From Scatophagus argus (lineage: Eukaryota; Chordata; Actinopteri; Scatophagidae): a DNA stretch of 64,000 nucleotides. The notes under the pieces are model-generated. The model was not told the DNA's origin and searched no databases. It was given only the letters and a program-made list of their open reading frames with translations. Every line of letters starts with the position of its first letter. Within the stretch, counting starts at the first letter, position 1. Made by a program: the position numbers and the translations under genes. Below, piece after piece: positions 24,611-38,309 of this stretch. The DNA is taken from positions 21,089,535 to 21,153,534 of the forward strand of contig NC_058503.1 in the NCBI RefSeq assembly GCF_020382885.2, in the 5' to 3' direction.

Positions 24611-25527
24611 AAACGGGTGAGACAAGAATGAGGAATAAGCTTTTACCGGTAATAATATATGGAGGACCAACCCTGCCAAATACTCAGGTTCTGACTGTGG
24701 TGGAAAGTACTTTTACTTTCACTTCAAGTGCTTTTTAAAGGTTTTACTTTAAACGCCAACATATTAAATACAATTCCTGAGTTGAAATCAGTGGTGGATT
24801 TAGTTTGGGCTCAGTTGTTGGTGGGACCTTTCCCCCCTGAACAATTCAGATTTTAAATGACTGTTAAAATCCCAAATCGCTCAAATTAAATGTTAATCAA
24901 TTAATTGAAGTTCCACTAAAAACCAAAGAATAGTAAAAAGATTTGTTTTTTTTTCTACCCTTCTCTCCCATTAATTGTCTCCTGACTACTCAGAATTTTG
25001 TCTCTGACCCTTTGGAGGAGCTTGACCCCCAGTTTGTGAGCCCCTGGACTAAATTACCAAACTTCATTGTGTAAGGCTGTTAAAACCAGCTCCACTGACT
25101 GCTACGTGGGCACTGATTCATTAGCAGTAATAAGCTTATAATGTGAAAAATATTAATGTACTATTTGCAGATTAAACTTTAAAATAATTGTTTTTCCATG
25201 TCCTGGAGTACTTAAATTATGGAATTAGCACTTCTTCCACTGCTTTTAATTACTAGTTCAAATATATAATGAGCATTTTATTGTAGCTGGTAAAGTAAAT
25301 GTAGTAAATGCTTATTAGTGCTATTAGTGCTGTTTTTGGGGTATCTTTGGTATAAGGAAATTTACCCACCCAACGTTCTTGGTGCATATAGTCTTGTGAA
25401 ATCACACGAATCCCAGTGACTGAAAATGTGTGAGTATGAGTGTAATGAAAACACACAAGTACAGTACCAGTCCTTAAAATTCGTACTTAAAATTTGTAGT
25501 CTTCAGGTAAATGTGTTTATGTTTGAT
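24611..25527. other. stat4-wdr75 head-to-head intergenic region
   Basis: AT-rich DNA between the two divergently transcribed genes. A short GTGGAAAGTACTTTTACTTTCAC piece near 24700 resembles the AGTACT repeat family. No gene seen. Confidence 0.5.
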
Positions 25528-26146
25528 CATTTATATTTCTGTATTCCTCTATTTTCCCCCTACTTTTTGTGCATATTATTTCTATGTTTATGTTGACCTT
25601 TTTTTTCTGTAAGTCGGCCTACACTGTGACGCTGAAAGCAGCTATTAAAATAAAGCAAATTTCTTATTTGCTTATTTGCTTAATTAGAATTAATTAATTA
25701 ATAATTAATATAATTAATTACTGTGCACATGTACATTTATATGTTCTCCCTGTGCCTGCGTGGGTTTTCTCCGGGTACTCCGGCTTCCTCCCACAATACC
25801 AAAAACATGCACATTAGGTTAATTGGCTACTTTAAATTGCCCCTAGGTGTGAGTGTGAGAGTGTGTCTGTCTGTCTTTGAGTGTTGGCCCTGCGATTGAC
25901 TGGCGACCAGTCCAGGGTGTACCCCGCCTCTCGCCCGTAGTCAGCTGAGATAGGCTCCAGCTCCCCCGCGACCCTGACGGATAAGCGGTATAGAAAATGG
26001 ATGGATGTACATTTATATTTCTGTATTCCTCTATTTTCCCCCTACTATTTGTGCATATTATTTCTATGTTTATGTTGACCTTTTTTTTCTGTAAGTCGGC
26101 CTACACTGTGACGCTGAAAGCAGCTATTAAAATAAAACAAATTTCT
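25528..26146 (+). repeat. Tandem duplication interrupted by an inserted repeat
   Basis: The 137-bp block 25528-25664 recurs at 26010-26146 with only a couple of differences (CTACTTTTTG versus CTACTATTTG; AAAGCAAA versus AAAACAAA). Each copy ends in ATTAAAATAAA, a poly(A)-like motif. Between them lie an AT-rich segment (25674-25736) and an inserted element. The second copy ends about 130 bp before the wdr75 start codon, so it belongs to the wdr75 promoter region. Confidence 0.9.
25743..26006 (+). mobile_element. Fish LINE 3'-end (L2/Maui-like) insertion with 12-bp TSD
   Basis: A 264-bp element starting GTTCTCCCTGTGCCTGCGTG, containing the stretch CCAGTCCAGGGTGTACCCCG and ending in ATGGATGGAT, a hallmark of an extremely common fish repeat. 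It is flanked by identical GTACATTTATAT copies at 25731-25742 and 26007-26018, which are best read as the target-site duplication. The class name is from memory; the insertion boundaries are seen directly. Confidence 0.75.
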
Positions 26147-26279
26147 CATATACGTTCTTGGCCAAAAAAGGTGGCAAACCTCCACACCAGCAGGTGGCAG
26201 TAAAAAGCACGCGACCAGCGTCAGATAAACACAACGTAGAAGCAGCGGTCAGAGGTGAAAGGTGAATTTTAGTGAAAAC

Positions 26280-29200
26280 ATGGTGGAACACGGGGATATC
26301 CGCGTGGTTCACAGAGGTGGCAGTAAAATAAACTTCAGGCAGCCTGTCATCACTAATGACTCCAGGTGAGTGTGTGTTTTTCGCTCGACAACGTTTATTT
26401 CTGGCGGAAGACATTTTAGCGTCTCCTTCGAGTTTTTTATTGGCTAGAGAGCTGAAGCCGCTGCTAGCCGTTAGCATTAGCGACACAAGCCTGCTGTTAA
26501 TACTCCCGTTGCTGTTTACGAAGGAGCTCTGCAGTTTGTCTTACGTTTGTGGCGCTTATTTGTAGCTCTAACTTTAATGACACACATGTCATCAAAACAC
26601 CGCAGTGTTTTGGTGCGGAAACTGTAAGTTCTTGTGTTGAAATACGTGGTTTTGTTGCTGTAGGTTCCTGCTGTGCGTCTCAGGCGAGTGTGTGAAGGTG
26701 TTCAGCACCTCCACGGAGGAGTGTATCCACGACCTGCGAGGACACACCGATCTGGTGACAGGTGTGCTGCTCAAACCCTCCAACCACCTGCAGGTACTGT
26801 TCAGTTTGTTTGTCTAAAGTTTGACTTCTTTACTTAAGCTACCTAAGCTAAGCTAAGCTAAGCCAAGCCTCTTGTTTCATACTTAACTTTAGTGAAATGG
26901 GGTACAGTTACTTTATGTTTATAAGGATTTTATTGTTCCTTTTAATTTCTTTCGTGATGATGAATTCGTGATTTGTTGCAGGCATACTCTTGCTCAACAG
27001 ATGGCACTGTCAGACTTTGGGACTTCACAGATGGCATCCTTATTAAGGTATGACTTGATTCTTGTGTTGTTTACTCTGCAGTCTTTGCAGTAAGTGTGCC
27101 TCATGTCAATATCCCAGACTGTTCATTTGGAATACCTTGATTTTACTGCTACGCCTGCCTGGCAGCACATGCTCAGATGATGAAGACCTCGTCATACATG
27201 TTTCGTCTTTGACACACTGCCTTTTCATAGTGGCTTTAAAATCAAAGATGTGTACTAAAGTTAACTTTGTTTAGGCCCTTTTTGTGCACATGCACATATC
27301 TATCAATTTAAAATGAGCCTGCTTTCTATTTTATAGATTGTTTTTGTACTCTATGCACTGATAGTGAATACATAAGTTAACTCAACAGCAGGAAGAGCAA
27401 GATGTCCATGTGTCACAGTTCACCTGTATCTTTCTGCCCTGCTCCTTCTGTGTGAAGAGCCCCTCCACAGGTGTGAGTGTGAGATCGGTGTATGTTGTGT
27501 TTTCTCCGATGTCTGGCAGCCATTTGTGACAGTTGTGTGATCTCTTCCAGACTTACGTCATCGGATACCCGATTTACTCCATGCATACATCTGCAGACCA
27601 TGAAGGAGTCGTGTTTATCGTCACTCCCATGCTTAGTGACAAAAGATCTGGTGGGTTTCACGTCTTTCCTAATTGTGGTCATTTCTTTGGTTTGATGCCT
27701 AAGATGTCTCAGTGTCCATCAGACACCAACTTGAATTTAAACCCAAAACCTCAGCACTGAATGTCATGCACTTACTCATTAAGCTAAATGTGCCCAGAAA
27801 GAAGAGAGTAAAACAAACTGCAGAGGCAGCAGCCTGTCATTTAATCGAAAAGCAGTGGATTTCATTGCATCAAATAAAGGATTCAGAGAAAAACTCACCT
27901 GAGCTTGCAAAACTGAGATCTTTTTAGGTGCGTTAAGCCCCCATGCATGGAATTCTAATGTGGTTTCTGAAAGCATTTGAATGGCAGAAATTTATTTGTC
28001 AAAAAATGTGACAATCTTGATGAAAAGTGGTGAAGTTCGTCTGTTTGCACTAGTCATGTCATGTTGACTTATATCTGTTTCACAGAATACAGCATTATGC
28101 AATTATTAACTATTTTAAAGCTATTCACTAATTATTATCACTTATATTGACTAAAAAAATTAAAAATAAAGTTTCTTGGAGGGTTGGGTTGAACATTTGC
28201 TTAATTAGAATTAATTAATTAATAATTAATATAATTAATTACTGTGCACATGTACATGCTGTGATCAGTTTGGTCAGTGGTCAGTTTTCATACATCAACA
28301 CACTGAAACCAGTTCACCAATCCAGCCTCAGTTTGCAGCCGCTGAATTCCAGTGTCTGCTGTCTCTCCTCAGTCATTGCCGTTTCTTCCCTTGATACTTC
28401 CACTAGGAGGCGCCAGTTACAAGAAATGTTGAGTTATTCTCGTGTGAAGTAGAAACTGTGTAAGAGGTCACTGGGTAAAACATGTAACAAGTGTGTGTGT
28501 GTGCGCGCAGAGTTGTTCCAGCTGGTTGCAGTACATTTGCCACAGAGCGGAGATCAGCTGGTGGAGGTCCGAGAGCTTTCCGCTGTGCTCAGCGACGTCA
28601 GCTCCAACCCAGCGGCCATCTTCTTTGGCAGAGGGGTACGTACACCACCATCCACTACCGTCTCCAGCACGCCACCTGGAACAGCTGTAGTCCCACAACT
28701 GACACCCCCCCTCCCACCCCAACCCCTGAGTGGATAGTTTGCTGACGTATCAGAGGGACGTTGGCCCGAAGGCTCGTTGACTTTATTAGAAGTTTCAAAA
28801 AGGACGTAGGATTTTTCTGACTGTGGGAGCTAGTTAGAGTTTCACTTCAAAACATCTAAGTAAACCCAAGTGGAAGCATCAAGTGAGTCACTATCGAATT
28901 AACTTGAGATGATAGATTCAGTACAGCTCACTCTGCTGTGCTGCATGATGAGACAAACCCCAATTCAAAGTGACACCAGCTTTAAGAACAGGTTTCAAAC
29001 GCAGATCCTGAACCAGCTTTTCTGCACGTATGCATTAACAGACGAATGTTATCTTCCTCACAGGGCGAATATATTGCTTCAGTTAAAGGTCTGCAGCTGG
29101 AAGTGTTTTTCTTCAAGAAGCAGAAGGCCTACAGGTGAGCCCCGGTTTGACGTGCTTCAGTCATGAGGGATGGAGATGATCACCTCGCACATTTTCTTTC

Positions 29201-32200
29201 ATATTTTCAAATGAAGTCATGTACCATAAAATCCATGATGTTCGCAAATACCTTGATTTTCCTACAGAGCCACGACAATGTCCAGCAACGCCAGTATGTG
29301 TGTTCTTGTGTGGGTTGTTCACAGGTTTTTCCTGAAAGAAGACAACAAGAAGGGAGGCAAAAACACCTTCACGTGTGTCGCCTGTCACCCAAACGACGAC
29401 TGCATTGCCACTGGACACGAAGATGGCAAGATTCGCTTGTGGTGGGTGAAGTGACAAGACCTTGAAGTGTGTGCACTCAACCCCCCGGTGTTTGATCATT
29501 CTTTGCAGTTATTTTGTCTGCTGCTCACTTGTTTTTCCTGACGGCCGAGTCGCTGAACTCAGCTCTCTAAACACGACGTGAAAGACACTTTTTATCATTT
29601 TGTCCTACTTCAAGTTACCTTTTACTTACTTATTCCCATTTTTATGCTCTTGCACTGGCAACAAGGGATCATGTTTTTGGGTTGTTGTTGCATCATGTGA
29701 CTAAACTGTCAGCCACGACATATATTATATGCATATGATATATGTGAAAGATAGGGGAATAAACCCCAGAACCTTGATTGGTGTGCAGGAGCATACAATC
29801 ACGAGGCAGTGGTTCTAGTTTCACTGATAAATTGAATGTATTTCATCAGGTGAAGTGGAGACACTTTATTTTTCTTGCATTACTGTTTATCTTCTCAGGA
29901 GAAACTTCAACCACAAGAGGGAATACACATACTCCACCCTGCACTGGCACCACAGTGCTGTCAGCTCACTGTGCTTCACCCCAGAAGGTAATTCCACTGC
30001 AGCTTTTTAAAAATCTCTAACTAGAAGCTCCTTCTGTCCCGAATGACCATATTAGCTCATGATTTGCTTTAAGTGTGGCAATGCTTACCCACAATTATCA
30101 CCTTCCACCTCTATGCTGATATGTGTATAGCCTGTATAGTGGTATATTGTACAGTGTTTATTTTAAAACTGTTAATTTATAACACTTTCCATTGTTGAAA
30201 CTGTTTTGCACACTTTTTTGCACTCTCATCTTAAGTAAATGCATCCCCTGCTCTGTTCCACCAGGCACCAACCTGCTGAGCGGAGGCATAGAGTCGGTGC
30301 TCGTCCAGTGGCGCTACAAGCAAGAGAGCCAGCGGGACTTCCTGCCTCGCCTGGGAGCTGCCATCACACACATTGCCGTCTCGCCCGATGGAGCGCTGTT
30401 CTGCACCTCGCACGGCGACAACAGTAAGCGCCTGTAACCTGTTTTATGCAGCATTGCTTACTGTGTGTTTTGGCAAATCAGTTACATTCAAAATAAGTGT
30501 TGGGAGGTGGAGAGAGAAAGTGTCCTCTGACCACCTGCGGTGGTTGTTTGTTGCCGTATTGATGTTCAGAATCTCACAGATTTAACCTTTAAACCAGAAC
30601 GTTTCGCACTTGAGAGCACATCTGCGTCCTTGAATGATAAGACTCGTCTCAGCGAGGGTTGTGGTAGCTGATTCCTGTCTGCTCTTGTTTTAGAGATCAC
30701 AATCATCCAGAGCTGCGTGAAAGTGTCGGCTGTCATTCAAGGCCTGGTCAAAGGTGAGTGCAGACTGTAGGTGACAGCAGCACGTAGGATGATCATAAAC
30801 ACGCTGTATGGAATCAGAGATAGCAAACGTGTACCATAAATGGCGTTTTACAGTCCTCGGAAAGCAACGTGACCTCCAAGGCAAGTTCATTATACATTTT
30901 ATAGAGGAAAGTTTTTATCCAACAACAGTTTTAGTTTAACCAGTAAACCTGTCAGCTAAGTTGTTCACGCTGCAATTTAGCAAAAGTGAAGAAAAACAGC
31001 AAATGTGTCAGTTGTTAAGCACTGTGCTGTGTTCAAAGACACCAACCAGCAACAGTAAGGAAACAGCAGGCGTTCAGCCAGCTGAAGCTAAATGTCGATG
31101 AACGTAAGCGTCTTATCACCGATTTTATGGTATCAGAGTGAAATTATTTTACATTAATTATTGCCGCTGTTTTTTTAAGTTTATATATTAGTTTTACTGT
31201 TATTATCAAGTTAACATTCATTTTCTGTCCCTGTTTTTTTACATCACTTCTACATCCTTTTATTAGAACAACTTGGCGCATGTAATTTCTTTGTTGTAAA
31301 GCATTTTGAGCTGCATTTCTTGCATGAAAGGCACTATTAAAATAAAGGTTATTATTATTATTAACACCATTTTTAAGAAGCTTTTTGCCTCATCAGTGTT
31401 CCAGTAGTGACTGTAAACATATAGAGAGATTTAAGTGGCAGATATTATATAATACATATATAATTCCAAAATAATATGCTTAATATCTGTCCCTGATATC
31501 CAGTTTCTCTTTTTTTTCCATCAAAAAGATTAAAAACAAGGTTTAAATCTGCCTGGTTTTCTCTCTTTTCGTCCTGGTGCAGGAGAAAGCGTCCGGACGG
31601 ACTTGTTGGTGGACCCACGCAGTAAATCTCTGGTGCTGAATGGGAAACCGGGCCACTTGCAGTTTTACTCCCTCCAAAGAGACAAACTGCTGTACAACGT
31701 AAGCTGGGCCAAACGTACCTCACATGAGCCAGACCAGAAGGTTTTGGTTTGTTTGTGTAGGCTTCTATTGACACAGTGTGCCGTTTCAGCACCTGGAATA
31801 GCATAATTGTGGTTGTGAGTACTTGTAGAAAGCTTTATTTCAATTACAAACAGAAGAGGGAAAGCTTAAACACAAATCTATTCTGGTCCACGGGCTCACG
31901 TAACAACACTGTAATCAACACGTTGGTGTGAATTAGCCTTCATAGCTAAATGCTGAGCTCTGTTTCCCACAGCTGGACATCGTGCAGCAGGAGTACATTC
32001 ACGAGTCGGGCCTGCAGCAGTTTGAGGTGGTCAAAGCGGCCTTTGACGCCTCTGGCAACTGGCTGGCAACAGTGGAAGAAAGAAAGCAGAAAGCCGCTGA
32101 GCTGGAGCTCAACTTGAAACTATGGGCATTTGATGAACAAACGCAGAGGTACAGACGTCTAAACGATACACACTGTTTCAGCCAATCAGCAGCATGCATA

Positions 32201-35200
32201 CTTTCATCAGATGCATAATAATATGTTTACTGTATCACCTGTAGTTTTGTGCTGAACACGACCATCTCGGCCCCCCACGAAGCCCAGATTACAGCCATGT
32301 GCTTCTGCCAGGCCACTGACAGCCAGACCACCGTGCTGGTCTCCACCAGCAAGGACGGGCACTTCAAAGCCTGGCAGCTGGTCTCACAGGCCCACACAGG
32401 GGGTAAGCAGCTCAGTGTCTGACGCTCCACTCAGCCAAACCGCACAGAGCAGCTGATTTGTGTTGAAGTGTGGTTCACTGTGCTCTCCATCATCTCGTTT
32501 AAGAGCTCTGTGTGATTTGACCGGTGAAACTGTTAGTGAAGCTCGTTCGTTAATAACCAGAAACGGTTCGGGCTCTCAACACTGGAGCATATTTTAACTG
32601 TATAGTTGAAGAAAAATTACATACGTTTTTGGTCTCTATCAACCAGTTTTCTTTGATCTCAAAGAAAAAAATAATTTGGGACAAATTCTAGTGCTATAGT
32701 ATTCTAGGACTTCCTCCAATCAGATTAACCAGATTTGGAGGTTGAAAGCATAAGTTTAAGTTTAAACTTGCACTTAAATTTCGTTTAAAAATTTCCTTAA
32801 ACATCTAAACTCAAATCATAATTACCATCCCATCAATCATCAATCCGATGCTTTCATCCAAAGTGCTTTGTACAACCTTTGTGAGCCGGGGAGACCTCAG
32901 CAATGCGTTGGTGCCAGCCTCTACCGTTTTGGTTTCACAACACACCAGATTGAACATTTAGGTTTGAGCCAAATCGGGTCATATTTCTCACTAATCCCAC
33001 GCTCTCTGTGTCCGTCTCCCTCTGTCCTTCCACAACACGCCAGAAGACGAAGGTCCTTCCTGGTCGTGTGATTTCGTCGGAGCCTATCACGGCCTGGTGC
33101 CCGAGTGCTGCTGTTTCTCAGCCGACGGCTCTCTGCTGGCCGTCGGCTTCCAGGAGGTGGTGACCGTGTGGAGTCCGGCCTCCTGGGAGCTCCTGACTAC
33201 TCTGTCCCAGCCGCCGAAAGCCATCAGGTCAGACCCGAAGCAAGAACCTGCATACGAACACATTCACCATACTAATTTGTAGCACCTTTAGATTATTGCT
33301 GAACACTTTCCTTTGTGTTAAGATCAAAGAGAGATGTGACGAAAGTGCAGAGTTTGTCTTGGTGAACAAGCAACTCGTGTTTGTGCTTTAGATTAGTACA
33401 AAGTGATGACAGCAGCCGCAGAGGAGCTCCATTCGTCGCTGTTTATCAGTCTTTTGCCTCTTTTTGAGTGCAGCTGATATGAGGTCTGCTTCCTTTTAGG
33501 GGGAAAAAAACTTTTTCTGCGGTTTCTCCTTCTTCTTCTTTTTGGATGACAGACAGAAGCATTAAAGCATAAACCTGCACAACAAGATGCAGTATAAGTA
33601 CAAAACAACATCTTAAAATAGAGGAAAAGTGACTGACAGAAGCACAAGGAGGCCAGGTGGCACAAGTTTAATTAATAAGTAATCTTGACAACAAAGACAT
33701 GCCAAGGGCAGATGGAAGCCCTTTAACAAAGAGAGCCAGGTCACAGAAAGCCTTCAACAGCACCGAGTGAAAGACTGTTGGAAGAAAACATTTGCTTAAA
33801 GAGGATCCCGGATTAAATGATCCACAGACACTGTTTTTTTTCTACTGGTTCTTCCTGCTGAGGATTTTAGAATCAACAGTGCAAAGCTTTCGAACATTCA
33901 ACACATTCTTGTTTTCATTTTTTAAAAGGAGCTGCTTTGTTTTAAAGGGAAAAAGTAACTAAAGAAGAGTGTTTTGTTTTTTTGTTTTTTTTGAATGGCT
34001 TTTTAACTGGGGGCTGCAACACCTCCCAAAACCAGAAATGATTGAAGACCACCTATTGATTTAAAAAAAAAGTTTAAACTGTCTTTAAATAGCTCTGGTA
34101 TGGGAAAGTCTCAGTTAGAGGAACAAGCTGACCCAGGTGGTCAACCAGGCCAGCGAGATCAGCGGAAACAAACGGTTCACTCAGCACTGCAGCTCTTTAC
34201 TGTCCGTCTCTCACTGCCACAATGCTGAAGGCAGAATTTCTATCTAATGTAACCCACTGGACTATAACGTGTCTGATCTTACATGTTGCTTTGTCACCTG
34301 CAGCAGAGCACAGACAATCCACACACACTCACACACACACACACACAGATTCACTAAGCAACCAGTGTGTGTTGTGTTGGAGTTTGGCTGCTTGCTGTTG
34401 TCTTTGAGCAGTTAAATAATCTTTTCCCCACACTGGAAGAAGTCCAGAGTTTCTCACAGCAGATGGGGGATGTAAAATCAGTGCTGCCTGTCAGCCGCCT
34501 GCAGTTTCGCAATGTTGCTCGAGTCTCAGAAATGTTGTCCTCTCAGCTCAGGGGAGGGGGTTCCCTCAGGTCAACGAGGACATGAAACTACTGTTAGTTT
34601 TTGACCCTCTTTTTTGCAGAAAGCCTAGAACACTCTGTCAGCACTGAGCATACTTGGAAGAAAAACTTAGAGCTGACATGCAGTTTATCTTCAAATAAAG
34701 GAACCAACGGAGACAAACATTTATCCGTCACAAAACTTCTTTTAACACAACAGACATGAACTACTAAAACTGAATGGATGTGCTGCCTGCTCACAAAACC
34801 TCAGTCATGTGCCGAGAGCCCCTTCAAATGAGCAGATATTTCCTGTGTAATTTGGGGGCTGAAAGGGAATTTGTGCATAATCAGACTTCAGAGTTGAAGA
34901 CATTGATGTTCAGCTGTTTTGACAGCTGCCCGGTGCCCCTTACATAACTGCCACCTATGGATGTGTAGAGCTGGGTCAAGTGCTTGACCTCCAACCTCAC
35001 CCAGTCCACACACTCTGCATGCAACATGAGACATTTTGGCTCTTTGGCAGAGGGCTGACAGAAGAGACAAAATTCACCTGACAAAAGTATTTTTTACATT
35101 ACGGTGTCTGAACTTATCTGCCAGATTTTCCAGGTTTGGTTCTTGGTGGGTGTTCATGCTGTTGTTCCCATGTGAAAACTCCTCAAAAGTTAATCCTATG

Positions 35201-37938
35201 AAATATGTTTGGTGTGAGGAGTTGGTTGGTTGGCTGGTTGGGGAGGTGGGGGCACTTTATAGTCACAGGAGAACAAAAGACTTTTTTTTTTTTCCTTCAT
35301 CAGGGATCTTTGTTTTGGCCGACTTAGCTGTTCCAAGTATCTGCTGGGAACCACGGCCAATAACCTGCTCTGCTGCTGGAACCTGCTCACCTGCTCATGT
35401 GAGACGTATTCAGATTTGCAGCATTTGTTTGAATTCATTCTCCTTTTGTTAATGCACATCACATTCCTGTTTCTCCCTCTGCCTCTCTGGCAGTGGAGTG
35501 GAGCACCTCGATGGACGTCAGCCTGCTGCTCGCTGACCCCCTCTCTGAGAACATGGCCGCCTTCTGCTGTCAGGCCGGAAGCACCAACCGTAAGCGTTAA
35601 CCTGAGTTTTAGCATTTCTAAATTGTGAGCGCTTCTGAAAAAAAAAAAATAACAAAATGGGACAGTTCATCTCCCCAAAACCAAAGACACAAGCCTTTCA
35701 TCCATGAGCTGATGCATGTTTCAGAAATGTAGAAATCAGGGTTAGTGATTTCCACTGGTTTCCTTTCTTCTCTGTTTTCAGTGTTTGTGTTTAAGCCCAG
35801 CGAACCTCGGCCGCTGTTTTCCCATAAGGCCGTGTGCTCGGGGAAGGTGACTCGTGCCGTCTTTGCCCCGAGGGAGGATATGCTGGAGAGCTGCGAGGAG
35901 AGCAGCCAGTGGCTCAACCGCTGCCAGCTCTACTTCCTGTCTCAGTACATGGTAAACAGGCAATTGAAAACAAGTTTAAGTGTCAGCAGAGATCAGAACG
36001 TGCATTCAGGTGGGACACGCAGTTTTCCATTTGCTGGGAGAGCTTCAGTTTAAAGCTAACACGTCTGCTTGTTAGTGAAATGTCCTGCTCTGTGTGTTTT
36101 TCATACCTCAGATGCCACAGATGATAAGAAAGTAAGAGATAAAGTAATTAGTCCAAAGAGGCCACACGTGACGTATTTGTTACTAATTTGCCTTGTGAGG
36201 ATGCCAGCATAATTTATAGGCTGTAATTTATTGTTCACATGTAAAGCACATGACCTCAGCTCTGCCGTTTAAAGCAAACATGTTTACTGCAAACGGGCAC
36301 AAGATTCTGTTCTGTAACTTCCTTGTGTTGTCTGAATGTCTCAGCCGTCATGTTACAACGTGCCACGGAGTAAAACGTGTTCACTTTCTGCACATTCTGT
36401 GTGCTCTGATTGAGTTCCTGCTGTTGGCTGATGTGGACTTTCTCTGCAGGACCTCATGACATTCACCACCAAGGCGGAGGAGGACAGACTGATGGCGTCC
36501 AGCAAACAGGTAGAGGACAGCAGGTGGTGGAAGGAGTATTCACATCCTTTACCTGACTAAAAGTACTAATACCACCCTGTGGAAATGCTCCACTTGGATT
36601 AAGGTTTTATTGTCAGATATGAAAAATTGTGATCTGAAAAGTAACTGAGGCTGTCAGGCAAATGTAGCAGAGTAAAAGTACAGTATTTACCTCTGAGATT
36701 TGGTTTAGTCAGAGTGTGCGGTTGCATAAAATGGAACAAGTAGCAGGAGTTTGTACTGAAGTACAGCACTTGAGTAAATGTACTTCATTACATTCCCCCT
36801 CTGCACAGCATCAAAGGTTTTCAAACATTTTTGTTCTGCTGACCTCAGTGTGTTCAGAGCAACAGTAAGACCACATTGTGATGGTGAAGAGCATCAGACG
36901 ATCTGTGGATCAGCTCGCTGTTCTCCTCTAATTAATCCAAACAGCCTCCCTCTGCTTCTCTCACCTCCTGTGTCAAGCAGAAACATCAGCACTGAGCGAA
37001 CTGTTGACCTGTTTTCCCCTCGCGCTTTAACGTCAGACTTTTCCTGATGTTTCTCTTTCTTTCCCCCTTCAAGCTTGTGATCGATGACAGCGTCGCCGTG
37101 ACGCCGTTCTACCTGTTGCTTGGGAAACACCGTCGACAGCAACAGGACAGCGAGGACGAACGGAAGAGCGTGTCTGCTGAGAGGACGCCGCTGCCACAGG
37201 GCTCTGCTGCCGTCAGAGAGGTCGGTAGTTCAGCCCTGGGCGGGTCAAGTCCACTTTGTCACTTTGGTTCAAAACAAAAGTATTTATTTAAGTGAATGAG
37301 AAGTTTGTTTTTCCTGCATTAAACCTTTTTTTTTTTTTAATTAAATGACAGCTTCTGCAGACGCCGGCCCACGTCCTGCCCTCCACGTCTTTCCTCTGCT
37401 CCATGTTTGTGCAGTCTTTGCTCATCTCCGTTACAGACAGCAGGTCAGTTGTCCCCTACGGCTGGTCTCAATGATTATCTAAATATTTGCTCTTAAAAAA
37501 AAAATAGCCAACAAAAACTGAATCTGTGCACAGTCATGGTGGATATTTGTGTCATTATTTGACAAAAGCAGTCAGTCCTCGTGATTCAGCAACCTAAGAT
37601 CCTGACAAAAATGGTACACATGGGAAGTTTGAACTTGTTTATCTCTGAAAATATGCAGAGTCACATAACCTAACCCTAACCTTTGTTTTCTCCATGTGTT
37701 CCACAGCCCCGAGGAGGAAATCAGACACGCAGATGAGGAAATGGAGAGCGAGAAAGGGGAAGAGGATTCAGAGGAGGAAACTGAATCCAGTACCACAAGA
37801 CCGGAGCAGGCGTCCATGGGAAGTCAGGCACCAGAGTGTCCAGCGCCGACTCTCACAAAGGCTGAGCTTAGAGAACTGAGGAGGGTGAAGAAACTTGACC
37901 ACAGCTGGCTCGCAGGCCTCCTGGACTCTTCCACATGA
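26280..37938 (+). CDS. wdr75: WD repeat protein 75 (pre-rRNA transcription/processing factor), 21 exons
   Basis: UTP17 orthologue, a t-UTP/small-subunit processome component needed for RNA polymerase I transcription and 18S rRNA maturation in the nucleolus. Exons: 26280-26365, 26664-26793, 26982-27047, 27551-27650, 28511-28635, 29064-29134, 29325-29441, 29899-29987, 30265-30423, 30694-30753, 31583-31698, 31973-32148, 32245-32402, 33044-33227, 35304-35398, 35494-35589, 35782-35951, 36450-36509, 37074-37220, 37352-37443, 37707-37938. Total about 842 aa (human 830). Starts MVEHGDIRVVHRGG; WD-repeat stretches include DGTVRLWDF, ACHPNDDCIATGHEDGKIRL, LVLNGKPGHLQFYSLQ and FKPSEPRPLF. An acidic Glu-rich tail precedes the conserved end KLDHSWLAGLL. 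Beta-propellers occupy most of the length. Head-to-head with stat4 and tail-to-tail with slc40a1, a conserved vertebrate arrangement. Confidence 0.97.
28195..28257 (+). repeat. Second copy of a 63-bp AT-rich segment
   Basis: Identical to 25674-25736 (ATTTGCTTAATTAG... ending GCACATGTACAT), now inside wdr75 intron 4. Flanks differ, so the segment moved or was copied independently. Confidence 0.85.
34320..34346 (+). repeat. (AC)n microsatellite in a wdr75 intron
   Basis: Dinucleotide tract in the 2.1-kb intron 33228-35303, which otherwise holds nothing recognisable. Confidence 0.9.
36525..36790 (+). repeat. AGTACT-type interspersed repeat in a wdr75 intron
   Basis: Begins GGTGGAAGGAGTATTCACATCC, has AAAAGTACTAATACCACCCTG, and ends with GAGTAAATGTACTTCATTACA. 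This is a full-looking copy of the frequent fish repeat also seen at 53090-53610 and 20555-20930. Confidence 0.6.
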
Positions 37939-38285
37939 CCTTGAACAAAGACACTCACTCACTCACTCAGAAACAGTGCCCACAGAGGGTTTTCATCAGT
38001 GGATTTTTAAAAAAAGAATTACTTTACGCCATGTGGCTTTCTTCTAGAAGAAAGAAAAACAGTGTCAAAGTGAAAACAAAGCTCTATGCAAATACAAAAC
38101 AGAAAATACTTGATTGCAAGTATCCGCCCAGCAACCGCAGCCTTGAGTCAGTGTTGACAAGTTTCCATCAGTTTGGAGTCTGACTTGGTTTCAGGTCTGG
38201 AGTCTGACGTGGCCACTCCTGAATATTAACGTGTTTCTAAGCCGTTCCTGCGTCACTTTGGCTGTGTGTTTATGGTTGTAAAATC

Positions 38286-38295
38286 AATAAATAAA
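38286..38295 (+). terminator. wdr75: wdr75 poly(A) signal (overlapping AATAAATAAA)
   Basis: Two overlapping AATAAA hexamers about 350 nt after the wdr75 stop codon (37938). Later hexamers near 38788 and 38994 could serve alternative ends. Confidence 0.65.
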
Positions 38296-38309
38296 TGTTT
38301 TCCCAGTCA

